Assembly: GCA_001604495.1 (NCBI GenBank)
Contig: LVBR01000076.1
Coordinates: 1-7,972 of the forward strand
From: Acholeplasmatales bacterium Tener_01
GTDB taxonomy: Bacteria; Bacillota_I; Bacilli_A; ML615J-28; CAG-698
Direction of reading: 5' to 3'
DNA length: 7,972 nucleotides
The notes under the pieces were generated by a model. The model was not told the origin of the DNA and made no database searches. It saw nothing but the letters and a program-made list of their open reading frames with translations. A program made the translations under genes and the position numbers. Positions 1 to 5,880 of the stretch are shown piece by piece; position 1 is the first letter of the stretch, and each line of letters begins with the position of its first letter.

Positions 1-284
1 TCCATATCATACTTGATATCGTATGGAGCAAGTTGTCTAACGATATTTTTACGAATTTCAACTGTTGAGTTTGTGGCATCGATTATAACGTCTCGTCCAT
101 CGGCTAACTCAACACTTACAAGGCGATATAATTCTTTAAAAACCTCAAATTGTTTAAATTCAGGGTGTTCATCACGAATATTATCGCTTGAGACAACTTT
201 AATATTTAATTTTTCACTGAGTTTTTTGGAATAAGTTGATTTACCACTACCGGGAATACCAACCATAACATGAATTGTAGCCAT
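1..284 (-). CDS. P-loop kinase/ATPase, T4 polynucleotide kinase-like (C-terminus off the window)
   Basis: The first 94 codons are present; the gene continues past the left edge. The start ATG (282-284) follows an AGGAG at 290-294 with 5 nt spacing. The protein opens with a beta strand and a Walker A motif GIPGSGKST (residues 9-17), then VVSSDNIRDE (about 30-39) and DVIIDATNSTVEIRK (about 65-79). Walker A followed by an S-x-D-x-x-R element and a D-A-T-N element is the pattern of the small zeta-toxin/T4 Pnk-like kinase group, which phosphorylates nucleic acid ends or small molecules. The actual substrate cannot be told from this fragment. It is probably cytosolic, with no signal or membrane segment in the visible part. 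It lies directly after a hairpin terminator, so its expression needs read-through or a promoter inside the preceding gene. The kinase fold is sure; the Pnk-like subgroup is likely. Confidence 0.82.
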   Translation of the reverse strand, partial: MATIHVMVGIPGSGKSTYSKKLSEKLNIKVVSSDNIRDEHPEFKQFEVFKELYRLVSVELADGRDVIIDATNSTVEIRKNIVRQLAPYDIKYDM

Positions 285-294
285 TCTTTCTCCT

Positions 295-321
295 AAAAAT
301 AAGCACCATAGGTGCTTATTT
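295..321 (-). terminator. Intrinsic terminator between the CNNM/CorC gene and the kinase gene
   Basis: The minus strand has an 11-bp perfect stem (297-307 paired with 311-321) with a 3-nt loop (308-310), and the run of T at 295-299 follows the GC-containing core. The stem includes two bases of the upstream stop codon (320-322), and the T tract is followed at once by the AGGAG of the next gene. A ribosome sitting at the stop would cover the first arm, so termination may depend on translation. The structure is seen; its function is inferred. Confidence 0.75.
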
Positions 322-1594
322 ATTCATCATCTTCACTATCGATGATATCTACTTTAACTTCTTCAACTCGCACACCATCGACTTTTTGAATAGTTACTTT
401 GATATTTTTGTAAGTGAAGCTATCACCAACTTCTGGGAACTTCTCTAATACCTCTGTACACCATCCACCGACAGTAATGTATTCACTTTCAAAGTCTTTA
501 TCATCAATTTCAAGAATATCTAAAAAGTCATAGATGTTCAAATCACCATCGAAGATATATTCATCTTCACTTTTTTTAGTGTAATCTTCTTCTGGAATAT
601 CAGTTTCATCCCAAATGTCGCCAACTAATTCTTCTAAGATATCCTCTAAGGTAATTAAACCTAAGGTTCCACCAAATTCATCCACAACAATCGCAAGATG
701 TGAGTGTGTCTTCTTAAATTCTTTTAAGATTGCACTTATTGCTTTAGTTTTGTGAACGTAAGTTGTTGGGGCAAGCATTTCTTTAAACACTTTAGAATTA
801 ATTGGATCACCATTTAGTAATTTTTTAATTAAATCTTGAGTATTAATAATACCAATAATATTATCGATTGTACCTTCATAAACAGGAATACGAGAATATG
901 TGAAGATATTGACATCGTTAATTAAGTTTTCAATATCATCTTCAATATCAAATGCGAAGATATCAACACGTGGTTGCATAATCTCTTGCGCCGTAACATC
1001 AGTAAAATCGATAGCGTTACGAACTAAATCACCAGTTTCTTCATCGATGAAACCATCTTCTTCAATTTCATCAACCATTGTAATCAACTCCTCATCAGTA
1101 ACAACTTCTTTTTCTTTAGGTGTCCAAATAGGACTTAAGAAGTTAGTGAATTTTGTTGAAACGAAGACAATTGGTTTAAAGATAATTGTTAAAAATGTAA
1201 GCATATTAGCATATAACAAGCATAACTTGTATGAAAAACGTGTGCTAATAGTCTTTGGTATTATCTCACCAATAGTTAAAATATAAAGTGTTGCAAAAAC
1301 GGTAGCAATAATTGGACCTTTATTATCTCCAAAGTAACTTGCAGCAAGTATTGCACTGCATGAAGATATCGCCACATTCACTAAAATATTAGTAGTTAGG
1401 ATTGTAGCTAAAAGCTTAGGGTAGTTATTAATCAACTTCAAAGCTTTTTTAGCACGTCTATTATTGTTATCAGCAGCTTTCTCTACTTTAACTTTATTAA
1501 CTGTTGCATATACTATTTCACTACTAGATGCAAAAGCAGAAACGATAACTAATAAAACCATCAAGATTATTAAAAGAATTCTATAATCAGGCAT
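320..1594 (-). CDS. CNNM/CorC (HlyC/CorC) family membrane protein, full length, 424 aa
   Basis: This belongs to the CNNM/CorC family, membrane proteins tied to Mg2+ or other divalent cation efflux and regulated through cytosolic CBS domains. The order is complete: DUF21/CNNM membrane domain about 1-160 with SSSE (23-26), TNILVN (68-73) and EIIPK (110-114); an acidic linker helix; CBS1 about 203-260 (SRIPVYEGTIDNIIG); CBS2 about 268-328 (VVDEFGGTLGLITLEDILEE); and a CorC_HlyC C-terminal domain about 343-418. Length is normal. I place the start at ATG 1594 rather than the in-frame GTG at 1603, because that GTG is part of the Shine-Dalgarno GGAGGT (1602-1607), which sits 7 nt before the ATG. With this start the gene overlaps the upstream paralogue by 8 nt, so the two are probably translationally coupled. 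Family is sure; the ion transported and direction are not visible. It was formerly annotated as hemolysin, which is misleading. Confidence 0.93.
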   Translation of the reverse strand: MPDYRILLIILMVLLVIVSAFASSSEIVYATVNKVKVEKAADNNNRRAKKALKLINNYPKLLATILTTNILVNVAISSCSAILAASYFGDNKGPIIATVFATLYILTIGEIIPKTISTRFSYKLCLLYANMLTFLTIIFKPIVFVSTKFTNFLSPIWTPKEKEVVTDEELITMVDEIEEDGFIDEETGDLVRNAIDFTDVTAQEIMQPRVDIFAFDIEDDIENLINDVNIFTYSRIPVYEGTIDNIIGIINTQDLIKKLLNGDPINSKVFKEMLAPTTYVHKTKAISAILKEFKKTHSHLAIVVDEFGGTLGLITLEDILEELVGDIWDETDIPEEDYTKKSEDEYIFDGDLNIYDFLDILEIDDKDFESEYITVGGWCTEVLEKFPEVGDSFTYKNIKVTIQKVDGVRVEEVKVDIIDSEDDE

Positions 1595-2612
1595 TTTGTC
1601 CACCTCCCTCTAAAGGAGTATCAGATTCATCCATATCAACAACCAATTCTTCTAATACATCTTTCATGGTAACCATTCCTATTGTCTTCCCTTTTTTGTT
1701 TTGAACAATAGCAATGTGTGTTTTATGTTGTTTGTATCCTTCGAATATCTCATCTAAGGTAATTCTTGGGCTTACAAAGTATGGTTTTTTAAGTACATCA
1801 ATCGCTTTAGTATTGCGATCATAAAATAGTTCCTTTAAAAATGTTCTAACATGTAAAATGCCAATAATATTGTCAATTGATCCATCATAAACTGGAATTC
1901 TTGAATAACTGTGGTTAACTAAGAATTCTCTTAATGTTGGATTATCGCAATCTTTAATGTCAATTGCCACAATATCATCACGCTTTGTTAAAACATCTTT
2001 AACTAATATATCACCAAAATCGACAGCATTTTGAATGATATCACTTTCCTCTTCGTCAATTACTCCTTCTTCCTCAATCTTTTCAATTACATCTTGGAAG
2101 TCATCTTCAGTAAATGATTCTTCTTCTTGACCACCCTTCTTAAAGCCAAGTCTTATTAACCAAACGATGAAATCAAATAATTTCTCTAAAGGCCAAAAGA
2201 TATACATTAATAAAGTTATCGGCCAAATAACGAATAATGACCATTTTTCAGCATTAACTTTTGCGAAGTTCTTAGGAATCATTTCACAAAATATAACAAC
2301 TACTAGGGTTGTGGCGATGGTTGCTACAAGCGAACCACTAGCACCAAGCAAACTAACAAGCAAGATTGTTGTGATAACTGAAAGAAGGCTATCGACGATA
2401 TTAGTACCAATTAAAATGGTAATAACAGCATCATCAAATTTATCAAATAATTTATCAAGTAGTTTTGCAGATGTCTTTCCTTCATCCGCAAGCACTTTAA
2501 TTCTAATACGATTGCAATATGAAAGGGCTGCTTCACTTGATGTGAAGAAACTACATAATATTAATAGCCCAGCAATCAAAAAATACGAGAGAGGACCACT
2601 CGGGTCAATCAT
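1587..2612 (-). CDS. CNNM/CorC family membrane protein, short form without the CorC_HlyC domain, 341 aa
   Basis: A paralogue of the next gene. The DUF21/CNNM membrane domain spans about 1-158 with TSSE (24-27), GTNIVD (69-74) and EMIPK (110-114), then an acidic linker (about 162-200), CBS1 about 205-262 (SRIPVYDGSIDNIIG) and CBS2 about 270-328. It stops 13 residues after CBS2, at a Gly-rich end whose codons double as the ribosome binding site of the next gene, so it lacks the roughly 80-residue CorC_HlyC domain. The family's VDE-x-GGT loop in CBS2 is QNKKGKT here, so nucleotide sensing may differ. The start ATG has AAGGAG at 2623-2628, 10 nt upstream, and a good promoter lies ahead. It ends with TGA. 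Family members work as dimers, so pairing with the full-length neighbour is plausible but inferred. Confidence 0.92.
   Translation of the reverse strand: MIDPSGPLSYFLIAGLLILCSFFTSSEAALSYCNRIRIKVLADEGKTSAKLLDKLFDKFDDAVITILIGTNIVDSLLSVITTILLVSLLGASGSLVATIATTLVVVIFCEMIPKNFAKVNAEKWSLFVIWPITLLMYIFWPLEKLFDFIVWLIRLGFKKGGQEEESFTEDDFQDVIEKIEEEGVIDEEESDIIQNAVDFGDILVKDVLTKRDDIVAIDIKDCDNPTLREFLVNHSYSRIPVYDGSIDNIIGILHVRTFLKELFYDRNTKAIDVLKKPYFVSPRITLDEIFEGYKQHKTHIAIVQNKKGKTIGMVTMKDVLEELVVDMDESDTPLEGGGQNA
1602..1607 (-). promoter_or_regulatory. Shine-Dalgarno GGAGGT that fixes the start of the second CNNM/CorC gene
   Basis: GGAGGT reads on the minus strand 7 nt before ATG 1594. The alternative GTG start at 1601-1603 overlaps this element and has no site of its own, so the ATG is the better start. 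The element lies inside the last codons of the upstream gene. Confidence 0.8.
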
Positions 2613-2661
2613 TTTATATTCACTCCTTTTTTTAATAATTATTTCTTTTTTATTACATTAT

Positions 2662-2690
2662 ATTCTATCAACTAACTATTATTTTGTCAA
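2662..2690 (-). promoter_or_regulatory. Sigma-A type promoter of the CNNM/CorC gene pair
   Basis: On the minus strand a perfect -35 TTGACA (2685-2690) is followed after 17 nt by TAGAAT (2662-2667), a one-mismatch -10. The predicted start of transcription is near 2655, giving a leader of about 43 nt with its AAGGAG at 2623-2628. A consensus TATAAT also occurs at 2657-2662, but at 22 nt from the TTGACA it would be badly spaced. The -35 overlaps the T-rich tail of the lgt terminator. Confidence 0.7.
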
Positions 2691-2713
2691 ATTAAGCCCT
2701 GATAATTCAGGGC
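2688..2713 (-). terminator. Probable intrinsic terminator after lgt
   Basis: A 7-bp perfect GC-rich stem (2696-2702 with 2707-2713) with a 4-nt loop lies 10 nt past the lgt stop. The tail read after it is TTAATTTG rather than a clean T run, so termination is probably partial and some lgt transcripts may continue into the CNNM/CorC genes. Confidence 0.55.
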
Positions 2714-2722
2714 CAATTCTCA

Positions 2723-3931
2723 TTATTTCTTTCCAAGTTTTTCTTCTAAACTTTTAGTGCTTTTTTTAGAAGATTCAAGCTCAACTTCATCGCGAAGTTT
2801 CTTTTGAGCAAGAAGTTGACGACGCATTCTTTCAACATGCTTATCATCATCTATCTTTTCTTCTTTAACATCTTCAGCTTTTTCTTCAGTTTCTTCTAAA
2901 AATTTATCTTCTTCGGAAGTTGCGCCATCTAGTTTTTCTAAGTCTTCGATATCTTTTTGAGATACTTCCTCTTCCTCTACTTCTGGCTCGTTAACTTCTT
3001 CAGTAGCTTTTGGTTCCTCTTCAGCTAAAACTTCTTCAGGGAGAGCCTCATCCTCTTTAGCTTCTTCAATTACTTCTTGAGGTTCTTCAACTTCTATGGT
3101 AGCAATTTCTTCTTGTTTTTCTTCAAAAACTTCTTCCTTTTCAACTAAAGCTACCTTTTTATCATCTTTAAAGAAGACAAACTTAGTAACTAATACTAAA
3201 GCAATGCCACCTAATACCATTAGAATTGACCAAAATTGAGATGGAGATATACCAGCAATTAATTGACCACGTTCATCACCACGAATATATTCAATTAAGA
3301 AACGCCAAATTCCATATGCAATTAGATAGATTCCAAAGTTTTGACGACCTTTTTTCTTTAAGCATAAATAGCTTAGAATACCAAATAAAATAAACAAGAA
3401 TATTGCTTCAAATATTTGTGTTGGGAATACTACACCAGGAATTTCAGGGAAGTTTACGCCCATCCATGAATACCATTTGCCTTCAGGAACTACTTTTCCG
3501 TAGCAACAACCAGCACAGAAGCATCCAATTCGACCAAACCCATGAGCAATTAGAATTGAACATGGAACAACAGGCATAACATCTTTGAATCTTTCAGTAT
3601 ATTTCTTTCTAAAAATAAAGTAGATAATGAAAAATACTAAAGCTCCACCGATTAATCCACCCAAGAATGTCATTCCGCCCTTTAGGCTAAAACCAGCACT
3701 TGGATTTTCGATATAGTTATATACAGCTTGAAAGACAGTCGCAAAGAAGAATCCTAATCCGATTGCTAAATAACCATCCATTTCAATGAAGTCTAAATAC
3801 TTTTTATTTACTCCTATTTTCTTACCAAATATACGAAGAACTAATATTGCACATACGATACCAATAGCAATACATACTCCGTACATATAAATTTCAAGTG
3901 AACCAAGTTTAATAATTGGATTTGGAAGCAT
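2723..3931 (-). CDS. lgt: Phosphatidylglycerol-prolipoprotein diacylglyceryl transferase with a long charged C-terminal tail, 402 aa
   Basis: Lgt moves the diacylglyceryl group of phosphatidylglycerol onto the lipobox cysteine of prolipoproteins, the first step of lipoprotein maturation in the membrane. The core (about 1-255) has the expected helices and motifs: GGMTFLGGLIGG (85-96), the Lgt signature GRIGCFCAGCCYG (133-145, Arg134), FPTQIFE (169-175) and YGIWRFLIEYIRGD (206-219, with Arg210, Glu214 and Arg217). The cysteine-rich signature and the absence of the E. coli-type His in the HGG motif match my recollection of clostridial-type Lgt. Unusual is the tail: about 258-363 is Glu-rich (about 48 acidic and 12 basic residues in 106), and 364-402 turns net basic with helix-forming character. 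Typical Lgt ends near residue 260-280. I choose ATG 3931, since the GTG at 3940 is inside the AGGTGA site (3937-3942). It starts 1 nt after the upstream stop, so coupling is likely. Confidence 0.95.
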   Translation of the reverse strand: MLPNPIIKLGSLEIYMYGVCIAIGIVCAILVLRIFGKKIGVNKKYLDFIEMDGYLAIGLGFFFATVFQAVYNYIENPSAGFSLKGGMTFLGGLIGGALVFFIIYFIFRKKYTERFKDVMPVVPCSILIAHGFGRIGCFCAGCCYGKVVPEGKWYSWMGVNFPEIPGVVFPTQIFEAIFLFILFGILSYLCLKKKGRQNFGIYLIAYGIWRFLIEYIRGDERGQLIAGISPSQFWSILMVLGGIALVLVTKFVFFKDDKKVALVEKEEVFEEKQEEIATIEVEEPQEVIEEAKEDEALPEEVLAEEEPKATEEVNEPEVEEEEVSQKDIEDLEKLDGATSEEDKFLEETEEKAEDVKEEKIDDDKHVERMRRQLLAQKKLRDEVELESSKKSTKSLEEKLGKK

Positions 3932-3932
3932 A

Positions 3933-4625
3933 TTAATCACCTATTTCTTTCTTATATATTTTAATTAAGAAATCTTCACCAAGAAGAGTTCTAAATATAA
4001 TTTGCTTATCAAGTTTTGTAAAGTTAATCTTAGTAATTTCTCTTTTATCAACTCTTATATATTCACCATTATTTAAATCATCCATTAAATTTACTAAATA
4101 ACAATGATATACAGTATTGATTTTATCTTCTAGAATAACTTCTCCTATTTTTCTAGCATCATCAATACTACAAATAGCACCGATCCTTTTACATGTAACT
4201 TTAATTACTTCATCATGAAAGTCGCTATCTTTAATTTTAACTATAACACCTTTATAGTTTTTATCTAAATAAACATCTAATCCTTTAACAAATACTAAAT
4301 AGATATATTTATTCTCTTTAGGTCCTTTAACAACCTTAGAACTTCTAAAGCCTCTAATTTTAAAAGACTTGATTAAGTAAATAATAAATAGTACTAATCC
4401 AATTGCAATTGATGCAAAGAAAAACATCAAATAGTAGTAGTGATTCATATACATATTATTCTTTAAATCAAAATAATATGCTAAAAATATTACACCACCA
4501 AATACTACAGCAACTGCTAAATTTATTATACCTCTATTAATATATTTAAGATTAAATATTAATCTATTTATAATTAAATATAATAATCCAACAACCGCAA
4601 TACTTGCTATAATTTGAACTATCAT
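3933..4625 (-). CDS. Unrecognised three-helix membrane protein with a C-terminal cytosolic domain, 230 aa
   Basis: I do not recognise this protein as a named family. Three hydrophobic segments are visible (about 2-24, 31-51, 63-88), followed by a basic stretch (KSFKIRGFRSSK, 86-97) that by the positive-inside rule puts the remainder in the cytosol. Residues about 104-225 form a soluble domain with a strand-helix-strand look: KYIYLVFV, then HDEVIKVTCKRIGAI, then VYHCYLVNL. This order resembles a degenerate Nudix fold (helix before a glycine, then a strand with aromatic-Cys-Tyr), but the GX5EX7REUXEEXGU catalytic box is absent, so no hydrolase activity is claimed. Start ATG 4625 has only a weak GAGTTGAT site about 5 nt ahead; no better in-frame start exists. 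It is the first gene of the unit with lgt, ending 1 nt before the lgt ATG, so a link to membrane lipid or lipoprotein work is possible but only inferred. Codon use and AT bias fit the neighbours. Confidence 0.8.
   Translation of the reverse strand: MIVQIIASIAVVGLLYLIINRLIFNLKYINRGIINLAVAVVFGGVIFLAYYFDLKNNMYMNHYYYLMFFFASIAIGLVLFIIYLIKSFKIRGFRSSKVVKGPKENKYIYLVFVKGLDVYLDKNYKGVIVKIKDSDFHDEVIKVTCKRIGAICSIDDARKIGEVILEDKINTVYHCYLVNLMDDLNNGEYIRVDKREITKINFTKLDKQIIFRTLLGEDFLIKIYKKEIGD
3937..3942 (-). promoter_or_regulatory. Shine-Dalgarno AGGTGA that fixes the lgt start
   Basis: AGGTGA, matching the AGGTGAT part of the anti-16S consensus, lies 5 nt before ATG 3931. The upstream in-frame GTG (3938-3940) is contained in it and is therefore unlikely to be the start. 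The site lies within the last codons of the preceding gene. Confidence 0.75.
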
Positions 4626-4655
4626 AATATCAACTCGACTTTCATACTATTGGTT

Positions 4656-4664
4656 ATTATATCA
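4656..4664 (-). promoter_or_regulatory. Extended -10 promoter of the membrane protein-lgt unit
   Basis: On the minus strand TATAAT (4656-4661) is preceded by TG at 4663-4664 with one base between, an extended -10 element (TGnTATAAT). The hexamer 17 nt upstream is TATCAA (4679-4684), a poor -35, as is usual for extended -10 promoters. Transcription would start near 4649, giving a leader of about 24 nt. Confidence 0.65.
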
Positions 4665-4675
4665 TATTTTTATAA

Positions 4676-4701
4676 TATTTGATAGATACAATAATCAAAT
4701 A
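4676..4701 (-). repeat. Perfect 8-bp inverted repeat over the -35 region of the membrane protein-lgt promoter
   Basis: Arms TATTTGAT (4676-4683) and ATCAAATA (4694-4701) flank a 10-nt spacer. The repeat covers the weak -35 position (4679-4684), where a repressor or activator dimer could act. In such AT-rich DNA an 8-bp match can arise by chance, so an operator role is only a suggestion. Confidence 0.4.
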
Positions 4702-4704
4702 GTT

Positions 4705-4738
4705 GTATATAAAAGAAGGAATATTAAAATTCCTTCTT
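4705..4738 (-). terminator. Intrinsic terminator of the rseP-proS-nagA run
   Basis: A 10-bp perfect stem (4713-4722 paired with 4729-4738) and 6-nt loop on the minus strand is followed by TTATATA, with TT of the stem itself extending the T tract. The nagA stop codon (4724-4726) lies in the loop, so one arm is made of the last codons of nagA. This closes the upstream unit just before the promoter of the next one. Confidence 0.78.
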
Positions 4739-5878
4739 AATTCTATTATATATAATATTTCCGTTGCTTACTGTCATATAGACATTCAAATTCTTGTCTA
4801 TAACCGCAAAGTCAGCGTCTTTTCCTAAAGCAATTGAACCTTTTTTATCAAATATTTGTAAGTTCTTTGCTGGATTAACTGTAGCTAAATCGATTGCTTT
4901 TTCAAGTGAGATTCCTAATACACTCTTAATATTTAAAATCGCATCGTTCATCTTTAGTGTTGAACCGGCTAGTGTACCATCTTCAAGACGTGCTTCTTTA
5001 CCTTTAACGATTACTTTTTGACCGCCAAGAGCATATTCACCATCAGGTAGGTGTTTAGATTCAATACCATCAGTTATTAAGCAGATACGATCTTGTCCTT
5101 TAATCTTATAAAGTACTTTAATAGCATCAGGACATACATGTACTAAGTCACAAATTAGTTCTGAGTAGATATTGTCACAAAGCATTACACCGCCAACTGT
5201 ACCAGCACCTCTATGGTGAAGGCCTTTCATGGCATTGTATGTATGTGTTGCACTTGTAACACCATTTAGACTTGCTTCAACTACTTGTTCGCTTGTGGCA
5301 TTAGTGTGGCCGATTGATGCAATAATCTTGTTTTGATATAAGTAATTAGCTAATTCTTTACCATTTTCTTCGTAAGCCATAGTAACTTCTTTGATATTAT
5401 TACCACTTACATCTTGATAATGTTTAAATTGCTTAACGCTACATGGAACGATACAAGATTCAACTTGTGCTCCTTTATAAAGTTTAGAAATAAATGGACC
5501 TTCAAGGTGAATTCCTAAAGGATAAGCACCTTCAGTAGGATTAGATTCAATATAATTTCTAATGTTTTGTAAAGCTTTATCGATATTTTCTTCAGTTTGA
5601 GTCATTGTTGTTGGAAGGAATGTAGCAACACCTTCACTAGCAATTGTTTTAGCAACGTTAGCGATATCGTATTGAGTTGGATACATACAATCAGAATGAT
5701 TTGCTCCATGAATATGTTTATCAATAAAACCAGGAACAACGATCAATTCATCTTTTAGAGTAATTCCATCATTATTTTCAAAAGAAACGATCTTACCGTT
5801 TTCAACTTTTAAACTAGTTTTAATTATACCTTTTCCTTCAACATAAACATTAACGTCTTTAAATCCATTAAATTTCAT
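4724..5878 (-). CDS. nagA: N-acetylglucosamine-6-phosphate deacetylase, 384 aa
   Basis: NagA removes the acetyl group from GlcNAc-6-phosphate to give glucosamine-6-phosphate and acetate, feeding wall synthesis or, through NagB, glycolysis. It is a cytosolic amidohydrolase of normal length. Visible motifs are PGFIDKHIHGA (49-59, His55 and His57), GIHLEGPFI (122-130, metal ligand Glu126), IGHTNAT (189-195, His191), THTYNAM (211-217, His212), DLVHV (244-248, His247), LITDG (267-271, catalytic Asp270) and LAGSTLKMNDAI (303-314). Some positions differ from the usual form: D-G-x-H is D-L-V-H and T-D-A is T-D-G, while all expected metal and catalytic residues remain. The ATG has GGAG at 5887-5890, 8 nt upstream, within the end of proS, and the gap to the proS stop is 2 nt, so it is probably cotranscribed. 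No nagB or transporter is seen in the window. Confidence 0.94.
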   Translation of the reverse strand: MKFNGFKDVNVYVEGKGIIKTSLKVENGKIVSFENNDGITLKDELIVVPGFIDKHIHGANHSDCMYPTQYDIANVAKTIASEGVATFLPTTMTQTEENIDKALQNIRNYIESNPTEGAYPLGIHLEGPFISKLYKGAQVESCIVPCSVKQFKHYQDVSGNNIKEVTMAYEENGKELANYLYQNKIIASIGHTNATSEQVVEASLNGVTSATHTYNAMKGLHHRGAGTVGGVMLCDNIYSELICDLVHVCPDAIKVLYKIKGQDRICLITDGIESKHLPDGEYALGGQKVIVKGKEARLEDGTLAGSTLKMNDAILNIKSVLGISLEKAIDLATVNPAKNLQIFDKKGSIALGKDADFAVIDKNLNVYMTVSNGNIIYNRIKKEF

Positions 5879-5880
5879 AT

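Noticed and set aside
13..234. Plus-strand open frame of 73 codons
   Set aside because: Antisense to the kinase gene, whose Walker A and DATN motifs show the minus strand is coding.
900..1286. Plus-strand open frame of 128 codons
   Set aside because: Antisense shadow of the full-length CNNM/CorC gene; Ser-rich low-complexity product with no recognisable domain.
1601..1603. GTG start for the full-length CNNM/CorC gene
   Set aside because: The GTG overlaps the GGAGGT that serves the ATG at 1594, leaving it without a binding site of its own.
2657..2662. Consensus TATAAT as the -10 of the CNNM/CorC promoter
   Set aside because: It is 22 nt from the TTGACA, has no TG extension, and the hexamer 17 nt upstream is not -35-like; TAGAAT at 2662-2667 is correctly spaced.
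2167..2757. Plus-strand open frame of 196 codons
   Set aside because: It lies antisense to the short CNNM/CorC gene and crosses its promoter and the end of lgt. The encoded sequence shows no family motif and there is no ribosome binding site, while the minus-strand genes are clear.
3494..3530. Cys-x-Cys-x-x-Cys-Cys cluster in Lgt as a metal site
   Set aside because: It coincides with the Lgt signature, and related clostridial-type Lgt have a similar cysteine pattern there; a membrane-embedded metal site is not needed to explain it.
3938..3940. GTG start for lgt
   Set aside because: It is embedded in the AGGTGA that serves the ATG at 3931.
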